Assembly: GCA_965242845.1 (NCBI GenBank)
Contig: CBDETC010000001.1
Location: forward strand, 124,001-188,000
DNA: 64,000 bases
Reading direction: 5' to 3'
DNA from: RHLJ01 sp965242845
GTDB taxonomy: Bacteria; Bacteroidota; Rhodothermia; Balneolales; Balneolaceae
The notes beneath the pieces were generated by a model, which was given only the letters and a program-made list of their open reading frames with translations, ran no database searches and was not told where the DNA came from. The translations under genes and the position numbers were made by a program. Positions 17,919 to 24,551 of this stretch are shown in pieces. Position 1 is the stretch's first letter; the number at the start of each line of letters is the position of its first letter.

Positions 17919-18401
17919 TTAATTCGAATCGAGAGAGTCGGAATTTATGGCGTTCTCTATTCCTTGATTTACAAGATTCTGTATCATTTCGCTGTTGTAG
18001 TTATGCCCAATAATCTTAAAAGTAGGGTTATCAGAATTCTTTAAAAGGGTTATTCTTTCTATTCCTTCTCCGTTTTCATAAACAACTTTGAATGAATAAT
18101 TAACGAATGTACCAGAGAGTTCTGAAGTACTTGCCTTATTGTTTAGTTGCCAATTTATTTTTTCAAATGAAATAACATCACCATTAGCTTTTTCTACAAG
18201 GGTTTTTATTCGTTCCCACTCAGCTGGATCGTTTTCCGCAAAACTATCAGCATAAAAACCAAGAGGGGCTATCGAATCTTCTTTTATTCTTTGTTCGAAG
18301 AAACTATCAATGAAGGAATTTGCTTCGTCAAGATTTTCAGAAAAATTACAACCAAAAGAGAAGAATATGATGAGAGTGCCCAGAATAAGTTTGAGTCTCA
18401 T
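17919..18401 (-). CDS. Small lipoprotein of unknown function
   Basis: A 160-residue protein with a clear lipoprotein signal (lipobox FSFGC, Cys18) and a mature part that is helical then beta-rich (FIDSFFEQRI, SFKVVYENGEGIERITLLK, FKIIGHNY), a layout reminiscent of NTF2-like folds. I do not recognise a family with certainty. It follows the MTA/SAH nucleosidase gene by 56 bases and may be the last gene of that minus-strand run. Confidence 0.75.
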   Translation of the reverse strand: MRLKLILGTLIIFFSFGCNFSENLDEANSFIDSFFEQRIKEDSIAPLGFYADSFAENDPAEWERIKTLVEKANGDVISFEKINWQLNNKASTSELSGTFVNYSFKVVYENGEGIERITLLKNSDNPTFKIIGHNYNSEMIQNLVNQGIENAINSDSLDSN

Positions 18402-18457
18402 GGTAAATAAATAACGAGTTAAGAGTGAGCCTAATCTTTTTTTGATTAGATATATAT

Positions 18458-19144
18458 CTACGATAACAAATGTTTGATAAGTGAAAAAGAGTTTTTTGAA
18501 ACCTCTTCAACAAACGTTGTAAAATCAACAGTGGCACTATGATCAGCTTTATCAGAGATTGTTCTGATAATTAAGAAAGGGATGTTGTTTAAGGTACAAG
18601 TGAAGCCCACTGCAGCTCCTTCCATTTCCACAGCATCTCCTTTAAGTTCGGAAGTGAGGTACTCTAAACTGGAACTATCTGTTAAAAATTGATCTCCCGT
18701 TAAAATCCTGCCCATATGAATGGTGTGTTTAGTCGGAGCGGATTTTGCCTTTTGGACAAGTGAGCTATCACTTTCAAAGAAATGGTACTTGGTGAAAGGG
18801 ACTTTTCCTCTGGGGATTCCAATTCCAGTTGCATCTAAGTCATGCTGCACACAATCATTGGCAAGTACGATGTCACCAATTTCATAGCCAGGGTTTATCG
18901 CACCAGCTACTCCAGTGAAAATCAGGGATTGCGGAGTATAGAAGTCGATCAGTTTCTGTGTGGTGAGAGCAGCAAAGACTTTACCGACTCCACATTTAAC
19001 AATAACCACATCTCTCCCAAATAATATTCCTTCATGAAAGGTGATCTCATTCCAGCTTTTTTCTTTCCGATTCGAAAGGTGAGTCAGAAGTTCCTGGATT
19101 TCTTCATTCAGGGCGCCTATGATGGCAATGCGTTTGGTACTCAA
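18458..19144 (-). CDS. mtnN: 5'-methylthioadenosine/S-adenosylhomocysteine nucleosidase
   Basis: The 228-residue cytoplasmic enzyme removes adenine from MTA and SAH in the methionine salvage and methyl cycles. Family features are the N-terminal IGALNEE (Glu14/15 at the position of the catalytic glutamate), the purine/ribose loop FTGVAGAIN, VEMEGAAVG (Glu173, Glu175) and TISDKAD with the catalytic acid Asp198. The length is normal for MtnN. It begins 4 bases after the stop of the upstream 145-residue gene, so translation is probably coupled to it. Confidence 0.93.
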   Translation of the reverse strand: MSTKRIAIIGALNEEIQELLTHLSNRKEKSWNEITFHEGILFGRDVVIVKCGVGKVFAALTTQKLIDFYTPQSLIFTGVAGAINPGYEIGDIVLANDCVQHDLDATGIGIPRGKVPFTKYHFFESDSSLVQKAKSAPTKHTIHMGRILTGDQFLTDSSSLEYLTSELKGDAVEMEGAAVGFTCTLNNIPFLIIRTISDKADHSATVDFTTFVEEVSKNSFSLIKHLLS

Positions 19145-19148
19145 TTCT

Positions 19149-19586
19149 CTATTTGTTTAACACAGATATTAACTCGTTAACTTTCTTTGATTTTAGTGTA
19201 ATGACTTTTAACTGGCCTTGGTCTGTATAGAAAGTAACCTGAACCTTGTTTCTTTTCTGAAGATCCACTGACTTGATATTGACTCTTTTGATTCTATGAA
19301 TCAAATCGAATTTTTCGAGGGGCGCTGCAAAGATCAAATCAGTTTTAAGCCAAAGTTCTTCTTTGGTTACAATTATAGTTAAAGATCCATTAGCTGCTCC
19401 ATCAAATCTTATTAATCTTGATTGACCACTAAATCCGGAAAACTTACTTCCCTTAAATAAAATTATTTCACTCTCTTCATCAGGAAATATAGATAAAGCC
19501 TTTTTCCCTTTTGAGATCAACATCGAAACAACAAAAATGCCCATTATAAACCAACAGGCCATAAAAATGCCTAGGTAAGGGTCCAT
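19149..19586 (-). CDS. Membrane-anchored protein with PH-like domain
   Basis: A 145-residue protein with one N-terminal membrane helix (about residues 5-24) followed by a basic stretch (SKGKKA) and a beta-rich domain (SLTIIVTKEELWLKT, KVQVTFYTDQGQLKVITLKSK, then a terminal helix VNELISVL). Strand order and the final helix resemble a bacterial PH domain, but this is a visual judgement. It lies between the PepSY gene (5 bases) and mtnN (4 bases) in a compact operon. Confidence 0.72.
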   Translation of the reverse strand: MDPYLGIFMACWFIMGIFVVSMLISKGKKALSIFPDEESEIILFKGSKFSGFSGQSRLIRFDGAANGSLTIIVTKEELWLKTDLIFAAPLEKFDLIHRIKRVNIKSVDLQKRNKVQVTFYTDQGQLKVITLKSKKVNELISVLNK

Positions 19587-19591
19587 GCTTT

Positions 19592-20122
19592 TTATTTATC
19601 TCTTTGAAATCGTTTTCGGTTTCTTCGCTTATTTAGGTAGGGGATAAAGAACATATAAATCCCGGTAATCCAAAGTATAGTGACGATTATACCAGTTGGC
19701 AAAAAGATCCAGTGTTTGGCAAGATCGTGGAACCATGAACCATCATGCATCGCTTCAATAATATCAGAGCGCCTGAATTCTGCCTGAAGTACTATACCAG
19801 TCTCGGTATCGATTTGTATTTCCCAATGGTTAACGGCTCTGACTTTGACCATGCCTTTATCAGGTCGTACATCTAAACGGTCAATATCTGCCCAGGAAGA
19901 AATTTCTGCTTCAGGTACAGATGCGGCAGCTTCAAAGATTTCCTCGAAAGTGATGGATGGTATATCCGACACTCCTTCCATGGAGGCAGGCTGTATCCAT
20001 GCCACATCTTTTTTCAGTTGTAGAAAAAGTCCTGTGATCAGGACAATAAGAAAAGGGAGCGCAATGATAATCGCTCCCCATCGGTGAATTTTACGTGTGT
20101 CGCGGCGAGAGTGCCAACTCAT
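19592..20122 (-). CDS. PepSY-associated transmembrane protein
   Basis: The 176-residue protein has the arrangement of the PepSY_TM family: a conserved N-terminal RKIHRWGA segment, a first membrane helix (about 15-37), a periplasmic PepSY-like domain (about 45-120, ending IQIDTETGIVLQ), an HDxxW-type segment (MHDGSWFHDLAKHW) and a second helix (about 140-162) before a strongly basic tail (NKRRNRKRF). Relatives are linked with iron uptake or thiol/flavin reductases. It lies 10 bases downstream of the small outer-membrane protein gene. Confidence 0.85.
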   Translation of the reverse strand: MSWHSRRDTRKIHRWGAIIIALPFLIVLITGLFLQLKKDVAWIQPASMEGVSDIPSITFEEIFEAAASVPEAEISSWADIDRLDVRPDKGMVKVRAVNHWEIQIDTETGIVLQAEFRRSDIIEAMHDGSWFHDLAKHWIFLPTGIIVTILWITGIYMFFIPYLNKRRNRKRFQRDK

Positions 20123-20132
20123 GAATTTCTAG

Positions 20133-20603
20133 TTAGTTGAATCGATATCTAAAGCCTAAAGAGCTATCGAAAGTAATGGCTAAAGGATCGGTAACGGTTA
20201 CAAAAGGCCCAATATCCATATAGAGTTCAAAAGGGGAATTATCAATCTTATACTCCAAACCAGCAGGAATTCGAACAGATATAGTTTCATTTGAATTACT
20301 CCTGGATCCTAATGCTAATCCAAGTCCTAAGTACGGAGATAAATCACCCGACCCAATATTAACATTATCAGGATTTCTGAATGAAATATAATTGACTTCA
20401 AAAGCAGCCGAATTAGCTCCGTCAGTGATGAAGAATCCAAATGCTCCAGTGATGGCGGAGTTGTCAGAAATTCCAAATTTATAAGAAACTCCAACTGGAG
20501 AAATGAGTTCTCCTCCGAGAGCAATATCATTTTGTGCCTGTACGCTGCCAGGTGCAGTTAGCAAGATGGTTAAAACTAGTAATGAGAAAATGGTCTTTTT
20601 CAT
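20133..20603 (-). CDS. Small outer-membrane beta-barrel protein
   Basis: A 156-residue exported protein with signal peptide (about 1-23, VQAQ) and a mature domain of alternating hydrophobic strands separated by short turns (IALGGELISPVGVSYKFGI, AFGFFITDG, YLGLGLALGSR, ELYMDIGPFVTV), ending in GFRYRFN. This suggests an eight-stranded barrel of the OmpW/OmpA-like size class. No family name can be assigned with confidence. Confidence 0.78.
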   Translation of the reverse strand: MKKTIFSLLVLTILLTAPGSVQAQNDIALGGELISPVGVSYKFGISDNSAITGAFGFFITDGANSAAFEVNYISFRNPDNVNIGSGDLSPYLGLGLALGSRSNSNETISVRIPAGLEYKIDNSPFELYMDIGPFVTVTDPLAITFDSSLGFRYRFN

Positions 20604-20627
20604 AAGTAGGTTTAGCTAAAATTAAAA

Positions 20628-22217
20628 TTAGTAATCAAGTCCAGGTTGAGTAATGGTGAAGTTTTCATCAGCTTTTGCTTTAGACACCATTTCTTCAACG
20701 TCCTTTAATAGCTGCTTTGCGTCAAAAATGATCCCATCTTTAATGGTATAAACCACGCCGCCGTGGCGCTTGATGTTATTATCTTCATCTACAAGTATGG
20801 CACCAGTACCATATAACACTTTCAGGTTTGCCATTGGATTGGCATCAACAATAACCAGATCAGCAAGTTTGCCTACTTCTATTGTGCCTAACTCATGATC
20901 TACTCCCAGGACTTCGGCACCTTTTAAAGATGCTGATTGGAAAATTTCAAGAGGGTGGAAGCCTGCTTCTCGAAGCAACTCCATTTCCTGTATATATCCA
21001 AAACCATATAGCTTATAAATGTACCCTGCATCTGAGCCTAAAGTGACTCGTCCACCTTTGTTTTTGAATTCATTAAGGAACTGCATCCAAATGCTAAAAT
21101 TCTCTTTCCAGGCTATTTCCTGCTCCGTTCCCCAGTCTAGCCAGTAAGAACCATGAGAAATCCTGCTAGGTGCGTAAAACCTCCAAAGAGAGGGTAGGGT
21201 GTACTTCTCATGCCACTCTGCCCTGCGATCTTTCATCAAGTCACGACTGGCTTCGTAAATGGTCATAGTTGGATTGATAGAGAAATCGAGTTCCACCAAT
21301 TCATCCATAACTGCGTTCCATTTTTCTGAACCCGGCTTCGCGGCTTGTTTCCAAAGCCTTCCAGCCTCCTCAAAACGATGTTGCTCGTTGTTATAGTTAT
21401 AGTCGAGTGGATAATCCTGGATGATTTTATCCTCAAAAAGAGCTTCTGGCAACCCGTACCAGTGAGTCATGCTTGTAAGACCAAGCCTGGCTGAAGTAAG
21501 AGCATTATTATACACCACTCTTGTTTGGGCATGATGAGTCATGGTTCCAAGTCCAAGCTTCTTAGCTTCATCAATAGCGGCAGAATATACATCAGGAGAA
21601 GCTCCGAAGAATTTAATCCCATCAGCTCCTCTTCTATGAATCATTTGTACCCATTCCCGGGCTTGCTCAGCTGTCGTTATTGTACCATCGAATCCCTGAC
21701 CAAATCCTATCCATGCTGAGATTCTTGGAGCTGTAATTTCATTTTTTCTACTCATTTCACGATGTCTCAGGTTCCAGTCCATGCCAAGAAAAGAGCCGGG
21801 CTCTCTAATAGAAGTAATACCGTGAGCCAGCCAAAGCTTGTACACATATTCAGGAGTTGTTCCCTGAGCGTTACCTCCTGTATGAGCATGCATATCAAAG
21901 AAGCCGGGCAGTACATACATACCTGAAGCGTCTACTACTTTTGTATTTTGATCGGCTTGAGGCCTTCTTCCTTCATCAATTGGCAGGCCAGGATATCCAA
22001 CAGTACTAATACCGGTAATTCGATTTCCCTCAATAACAATATCGACCGGGCCTGTAGCAGGAGAGCCTGTTCCATCAATAAGATGAACACCCCGGATTAT
22101 CATACGGTCAAATGGGCCTTCTCCTTCCGAACGTGGAGGAGCATCAGGCATACTTGTTTGAGCAGTTGCAAGAACAGTGATACTGATTGCGAAAATCAGA
22201 AGAAGTAGCTTTTTCAT
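20628..22217 (-). CDS. Secreted metal-dependent amidohydrolase
   Basis: This 529-residue amidohydrolase-superfamily enzyme has a signal peptide (1-20, ATAQ), the HxH metal motif at His110 and His112 (DMHAHTGG), a candidate bridging lysine in GADGIKFFGA, further histidines in MTHHAQT and SMTHWYG, and the catalytic aspartate in TLGSDAGY. The C-terminal composite beta domain (GTIEVGKLADLVIVDANPMANL) is typical. It belongs to the imidazolonepropionase-like/Xaa-Pro dipeptidase-like exported group of Bacteroidota. Its substrate is unknown; a peptide or lactam is plausible. It lies 24 bases upstream of the small barrel gene. Confidence 0.9.
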   Translation of the reverse strand: MKKLLLLIFAISITVLATAQTSMPDAPPRSEGEGPFDRMIIRGVHLIDGTGSPATGPVDIVIEGNRITGISTVGYPGLPIDEGRRPQADQNTKVVDASGMYVLPGFFDMHAHTGGNAQGTTPEYVYKLWLAHGITSIREPGSFLGMDWNLRHREMSRKNEITAPRISAWIGFGQGFDGTITTAEQAREWVQMIHRRGADGIKFFGASPDVYSAAIDEAKKLGLGTMTHHAQTRVVYNNALTSARLGLTSMTHWYGLPEALFEDKIIQDYPLDYNYNNEQHRFEEAGRLWKQAAKPGSEKWNAVMDELVELDFSINPTMTIYEASRDLMKDRRAEWHEKYTLPSLWRFYAPSRISHGSYWLDWGTEQEIAWKENFSIWMQFLNEFKNKGGRVTLGSDAGYIYKLYGFGYIQEMELLREAGFHPLEIFQSASLKGAEVLGVDHELGTIEVGKLADLVIVDANPMANLKVLYGTGAILVDEDNNIKRHGGVVYTIKDGIIFDAKQLLKDVEEMVSKAKADENFTITQPGLDY

Positions 22218-22275
22218 TTCATCAAATTTTGAATTCCAAAAAGTATAAAAAGGACAGGACTAGAGCCGTAAATAG

Positions 22276-22734
22276 TTATAAAAGTAAAGCTCCTTCATGT
22301 TTAAGTAGCCATTCTTTTCTATGAAGTCCTCCGGCATAGCCCACTAGTTTATTATCAGAGCCAATTACTCTATGGCAGGGGATAACTACCGCAATACGGT
22401 TCTTTCCGTTAGCATGTCCAACTGCCTGAGCAAAATTCTTATCCCCAAGCTTTTGGGCTATGGTACCGTAAGTAGTGGTCGAGCCATATGGAATAGTCTT
22501 CAATTCATCCCAAACTCCTTCTTCAAAGTCTGTACCTATTGGGCTAAGGGGGAGATCAAACTGGTTTCTTCGGCCTTCGAAATATTCTTGTAATTGAGTT
22601 CGTGCCGATTCTGTATGAATATCTGGATCTTCAGGGCCATCTGTGTCCTGAAACTTTATTTCACTGATCCCTTCTCCATTTGAAAGAATTCTTAGATAAC
22701 CGATGGGGGTTTTAAGGTAACTTTGGTAGGTCAA
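22276..22734 (-). CDS. ogt: Methylated-DNA--protein-cysteine S-methyltransferase
   Basis: A 152-residue suicide repair protein that transfers alkyl groups from O6-alkylguanine in DNA to its own cysteine. The active site is IPCHRVIG with Cys120; the helix-turn-helix and arginine-finger region (YGSTTTYGTIAQKLG and VGHANGKNRIA) precedes it. The residue after the Asn of the usual NP(I) pair is Arg rather than Pro. The length fits the Ogt/Ada C-terminal class with no Ada regulatory domain. It lies 5 bases after the LEA2 lipoprotein gene. Confidence 0.93.
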   Translation of the reverse strand: MTYQSYLKTPIGYLRILSNGEGISEIKFQDTDGPEDPDIHTESARTQLQEYFEGRRNQFDLPLSPIGTDFEEGVWDELKTIPYGSTTTYGTIAQKLGDKNFAQAVGHANGKNRIAVVIPCHRVIGSDNKLVGYAGGLHRKEWLLKHEGALLL

Positions 22735-22739
22735 TTTTT

Positions 22740-23594
22740 TTATTTGAGGATATTAACGATGCCGGATTTATCAAAATTAAAAGAAGAAGGCTGAAAGAGA
22801 GGGAGGTCTGCGCCTAGGTTTGCAGCTCCATTTAGTGAGTATTCAAAATTCTCGCTATTTATGGCATTGTATGCGGCCATTCCTGCCTGTAAAAAGTTTA
22901 GGCTTAGAGGAATAGTAACAGTTCCTGTCTCTTTCTCACCTATAAAAACTTTTTCTGAAGTGTTACCTGAAATTGGGCTTAATCCATTCAAATCAATCTC
23001 ATAATCCAGTGAATTCAGGTTAAGTCCAAAAGAATTAGGGTTTTCTACTCCAACGTTGATTTCGATATCTGCCTTAGTAAGCGAAAGGCTTTTAACTGAT
23101 ATCCCTGAAAGAGATAATGATGGAGCTTTCACTACTGGAAAATTTCCTTCCTGCTCAATGGGTACTTCGATAAGTCCTAGTACAGGGACATTAACTCCAA
23201 CCGAGCCTAATAATGCGTAGCCAGCTTCATCTTCTGATCTTAGGGAGGTAAATGTGTTGTACAATTCCTGGAAAGTAAACGTGACCGGAATGGACACGGT
23301 ATTACTAGCATTCGCATCAATTCGCGTATTCAATTCCTGAACTCCTTTCACAAATGAATTAGAATTAATTTGGAAATCATACTCATAAGAAGCCAGGGAG
23401 AGGGAGAGTGGATTTGGGTTGTTAATTTGTACATCGAAGAGTAGTTCTATGTCGCTCAGAGAAATGTTCGAGACCGAAACATTTTCTACAGAGACAGTAG
23501 GTTTTTGAACGGATGATAAATTTTGCAGTTCAGCACATTGCAGAAGAAAACATCCCCCTAATAGTAATAAAAACACCTTTTTTGTAATGCCCAT
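22740..23594 (-). CDS. LEA type 2 (WHy-domain) lipoprotein
   Basis: A 284-residue lipoprotein (lipobox FLLQC, Cys20) containing two consecutive LEA2/WHy domains (about 35-140 and 150-275). Both halves show the signature xNPNxxxLxLxxYxY: INNPNPLSLSLASYEYD and VENPNSFGLNLNSLDYEID. LEA2 domains are fibronectin-like beta sandwiches linked with stress tolerance; the role in bacteria is unproven. A TAnnTTTG promoter element lies 30 bases upstream, and this gene is probably the first of the transcription unit that continues into ogt. Confidence 0.87.
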   Translation of the reverse strand: MGITKKVFLLLLGGCFLLQCAELQNLSSVQKPTVSVENVSVSNISLSDIELLFDVQINNPNPLSLSLASYEYDFQINSNSFVKGVQELNTRIDANASNTVSIPVTFTFQELYNTFTSLRSEDEAGYALLGSVGVNVPVLGLIEVPIEQEGNFPVVKAPSLSLSGISVKSLSLTKADIEINVGVENPNSFGLNLNSLDYEIDLNGLSPISGNTSEKVFIGEKETGTVTIPLSLNFLQAGMAAYNAINSENFEYSLNGAANLGADLPLFQPSSFNFDKSGIVNILK

Positions 23595-23623
23595 TGCCCC
23601 TTGAAACTGTTAAAAATGAAGAG

Positions 23624-23631
23624 CAAAACTA
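23624..23631 (-). promoter_or_regulatory. Candidate -7 promoter element for the LEA2 gene
   Basis: On the minus strand this reads TAGTTTTG followed by C, a perfect TAnnTTTG(Y). A T-run about 20 bases upstream can serve as a TTTG-like -33 box. The leader would be about 24 bases. Confidence 0.45.
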
Positions 23632-23654
23632 GGGAATAATTTTTTTTAAAAAAA

Positions 23655-23797
23655 AGTGTAACACTTCAAAGTGGGCGTACTCTTAATGCATAGCTAAGAG
23701 AGCATCTGTATAAACCTACAGAAGTTAGTCAACTAGTCACTCCTTAAGCTAAAAACCTAAAGCAAAGCTCCGGCCTGAACCACCGGAGCTTTTTTTA
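23655..23797 (+). ncRNA. Candidate structured small RNA with its own terminator
   Basis: No coding frame of note lies here, yet a strong plus-strand terminator closes the interval. Upstream of it are short foldable pairs: AGTG/CACT near 23660, CTCTTA/TAAGAG around a 9-base loop near 23690-23710, and CTGTA/TACAG around a 6-base loop near 23715-23730. No known RNA family was recognised. The 5' end is a guess. Confidence 0.3.
23765..23796 (+). terminator. Orphan intrinsic terminator
   Basis: AAGCTCCGG (23765-23773) pairs with CCGGAGCTT (23783-23791) around a 9-base loop, followed by a run of seven T on the plus strand. The nearest plus-strand coding gene upstream ends at 13753. It could act weakly in the other direction for the 77-residue gene, whose stop codon overlaps it. 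Confidence 0.8.
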
Positions 23798-24028
23798 TAA
23801 ATTCCGTTTTAATATCACTACAAAAATTTCTCGTTCTAGCTTCTCCATTTTAGAATCAGAAATTGCAATGGGGTTTCCTTTCAATGCGTTGTTTAAAGCG
23901 TTGATAACAGAGTTATAATTCATTCCGGCACTCTCAATTACTTCTTTATATGTCATCTCATTTGTTATGCAGGAAGCCTTCCACTCTCTTATCCTCTTTT
24001 TAATATCAGTTTTACCTTGTTTCCGCAT
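23795..24028 (-). CDS. Small helical DNA-binding-like protein
   Basis: A 77-residue basic, all-helical protein (MRKQGKTDIKKRIREWKAS at the start). The central segment MTYKEVIESAGMNYNSVINA has the spacing of a helix-turn-helix (TYKEVIESAG as first helix and turn, NYNSVINALNNALKG as recognition helix). I assign DNA binding only by this pattern. It is transcribed divergently from the XRE-like gene, 58 bases away, with an operator-like palindrome between them. Size, layout and lack of relatives nearby suggest a regulatory switch from a mobile element. Confidence 0.65.
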   Translation of the reverse strand: MRKQGKTDIKKRIREWKASCITNEMTYKEVIESAGMNYNSVINALNNALKGNPIAISDSKMEKLEREIFVVILKRNL

Positions 24029-24032
24029 TGTT

Positions 24033-24040
24033 TACATTTG
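24033..24040 (+). promoter_or_regulatory. Candidate -7 promoter element of the XRE-like gene
   Basis: TACATTTG is a perfect TAnnTTTG match; TTTA at 24011-24014 lies 18 bases upstream as a partial -33 box. Transcription would begin near 24046, inside the adjoining palindrome. Confidence 0.45.
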
Positions 24041-24063
24041 GTTATCCAAATTTGGAATACCAA
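24038..24063. promoter_or_regulatory. Operator-like 26-base palindrome
   Basis: TTGGT, xxTCCAAATTTGGAxx and ACCAA form a near-perfect palindrome centred between 24050 and 24051, with two mismatched base pairs. It overlaps the predicted -7 element and start site of the plus-strand gene and lies 10 bases before the start of the minus-strand gene, a position suited to a repressor. Confidence 0.6.
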
Positions 24064-24086
24064 TAATATACAATTATTAGCAACTA

Positions 24087-24551
24087 TTGTCAACTTTAAA
24101 ATCCAATATTTTCCATAGTTTCGGGCTAGCTTTACAGGAAGCTTTAGATAGAAGTGGAGTTACCCCAGCCTGGCTATCCAGAGAGGTTGGTAAGGATAAA
24201 GGCCAGATCAGTAAGTACATCAATGGTAAGAGTACTCCAAAGAGAATTACTCAACTTGAGCTATTGAAGCCTTTGCCATTTACAATAGTCAGAGATGGGA
24301 AGAAGTGGATACTTGAGGATATGCCATCTGACGCTGTAAATGAAACTCAGATACCATATTCAAGCAAGGAGACTACGGTATCACCTGAGCAGCTAAAGGA
24401 CTTTTTTGATGACATAAAGAAGGTAGAGAAGCTTTACAATGAGGCTATGAGAAGCAAAAACTTATCAGCAGATGAAAAGAAGCTTCAAATAGCACTCATC
24501 GAAAAAGAAGTAAACGCTCTCATCAAAAGTAAACTCGATAGAGAATCGTAA
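24087..24551 (+). CDS. XRE-type helix-turn-helix regulator
   Basis: The 154-residue protein begins with a probable TTG at 24087 (an in-frame TAG lies at 24078). Residues 10-60 form a Cro/CI-type helix-turn-helix: LALQEALDRSGVTPAWLSREVG, then DKGQISKYINGKSTPKRITQL. The rest is helical and acidic-basic (LKDFFDDIKKVEKLYNEAM, LQIALIEKEVNALIKS), a likely dimerisation segment. It probably regulates itself and the divergent small gene through the palindrome at 24038-24063. Its last 29 bases overlap the end of the convergent TonB receptor gene, unusual for the rest of this window. Confidence 0.75.
   Translation: MSTLKSNIFHSFGLALQEALDRSGVTPAWLSREVGKDKGQISKYINGKSTPKRITQLELLKPLPFTIVRDGKKWILEDMPSDAVNETQIPYSSKETTVSPEQLKDFFDDIKKVEKLYNEAMRSKNLSADEKKLQIALIEKEVNALIKSKLDRES

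Noticed and set aside
23655..23797. Known RNA such as 4.5S, 6S or tmRNA in the orphan-terminator interval
   Set aside because: None of their conserved sequence blocks is present.
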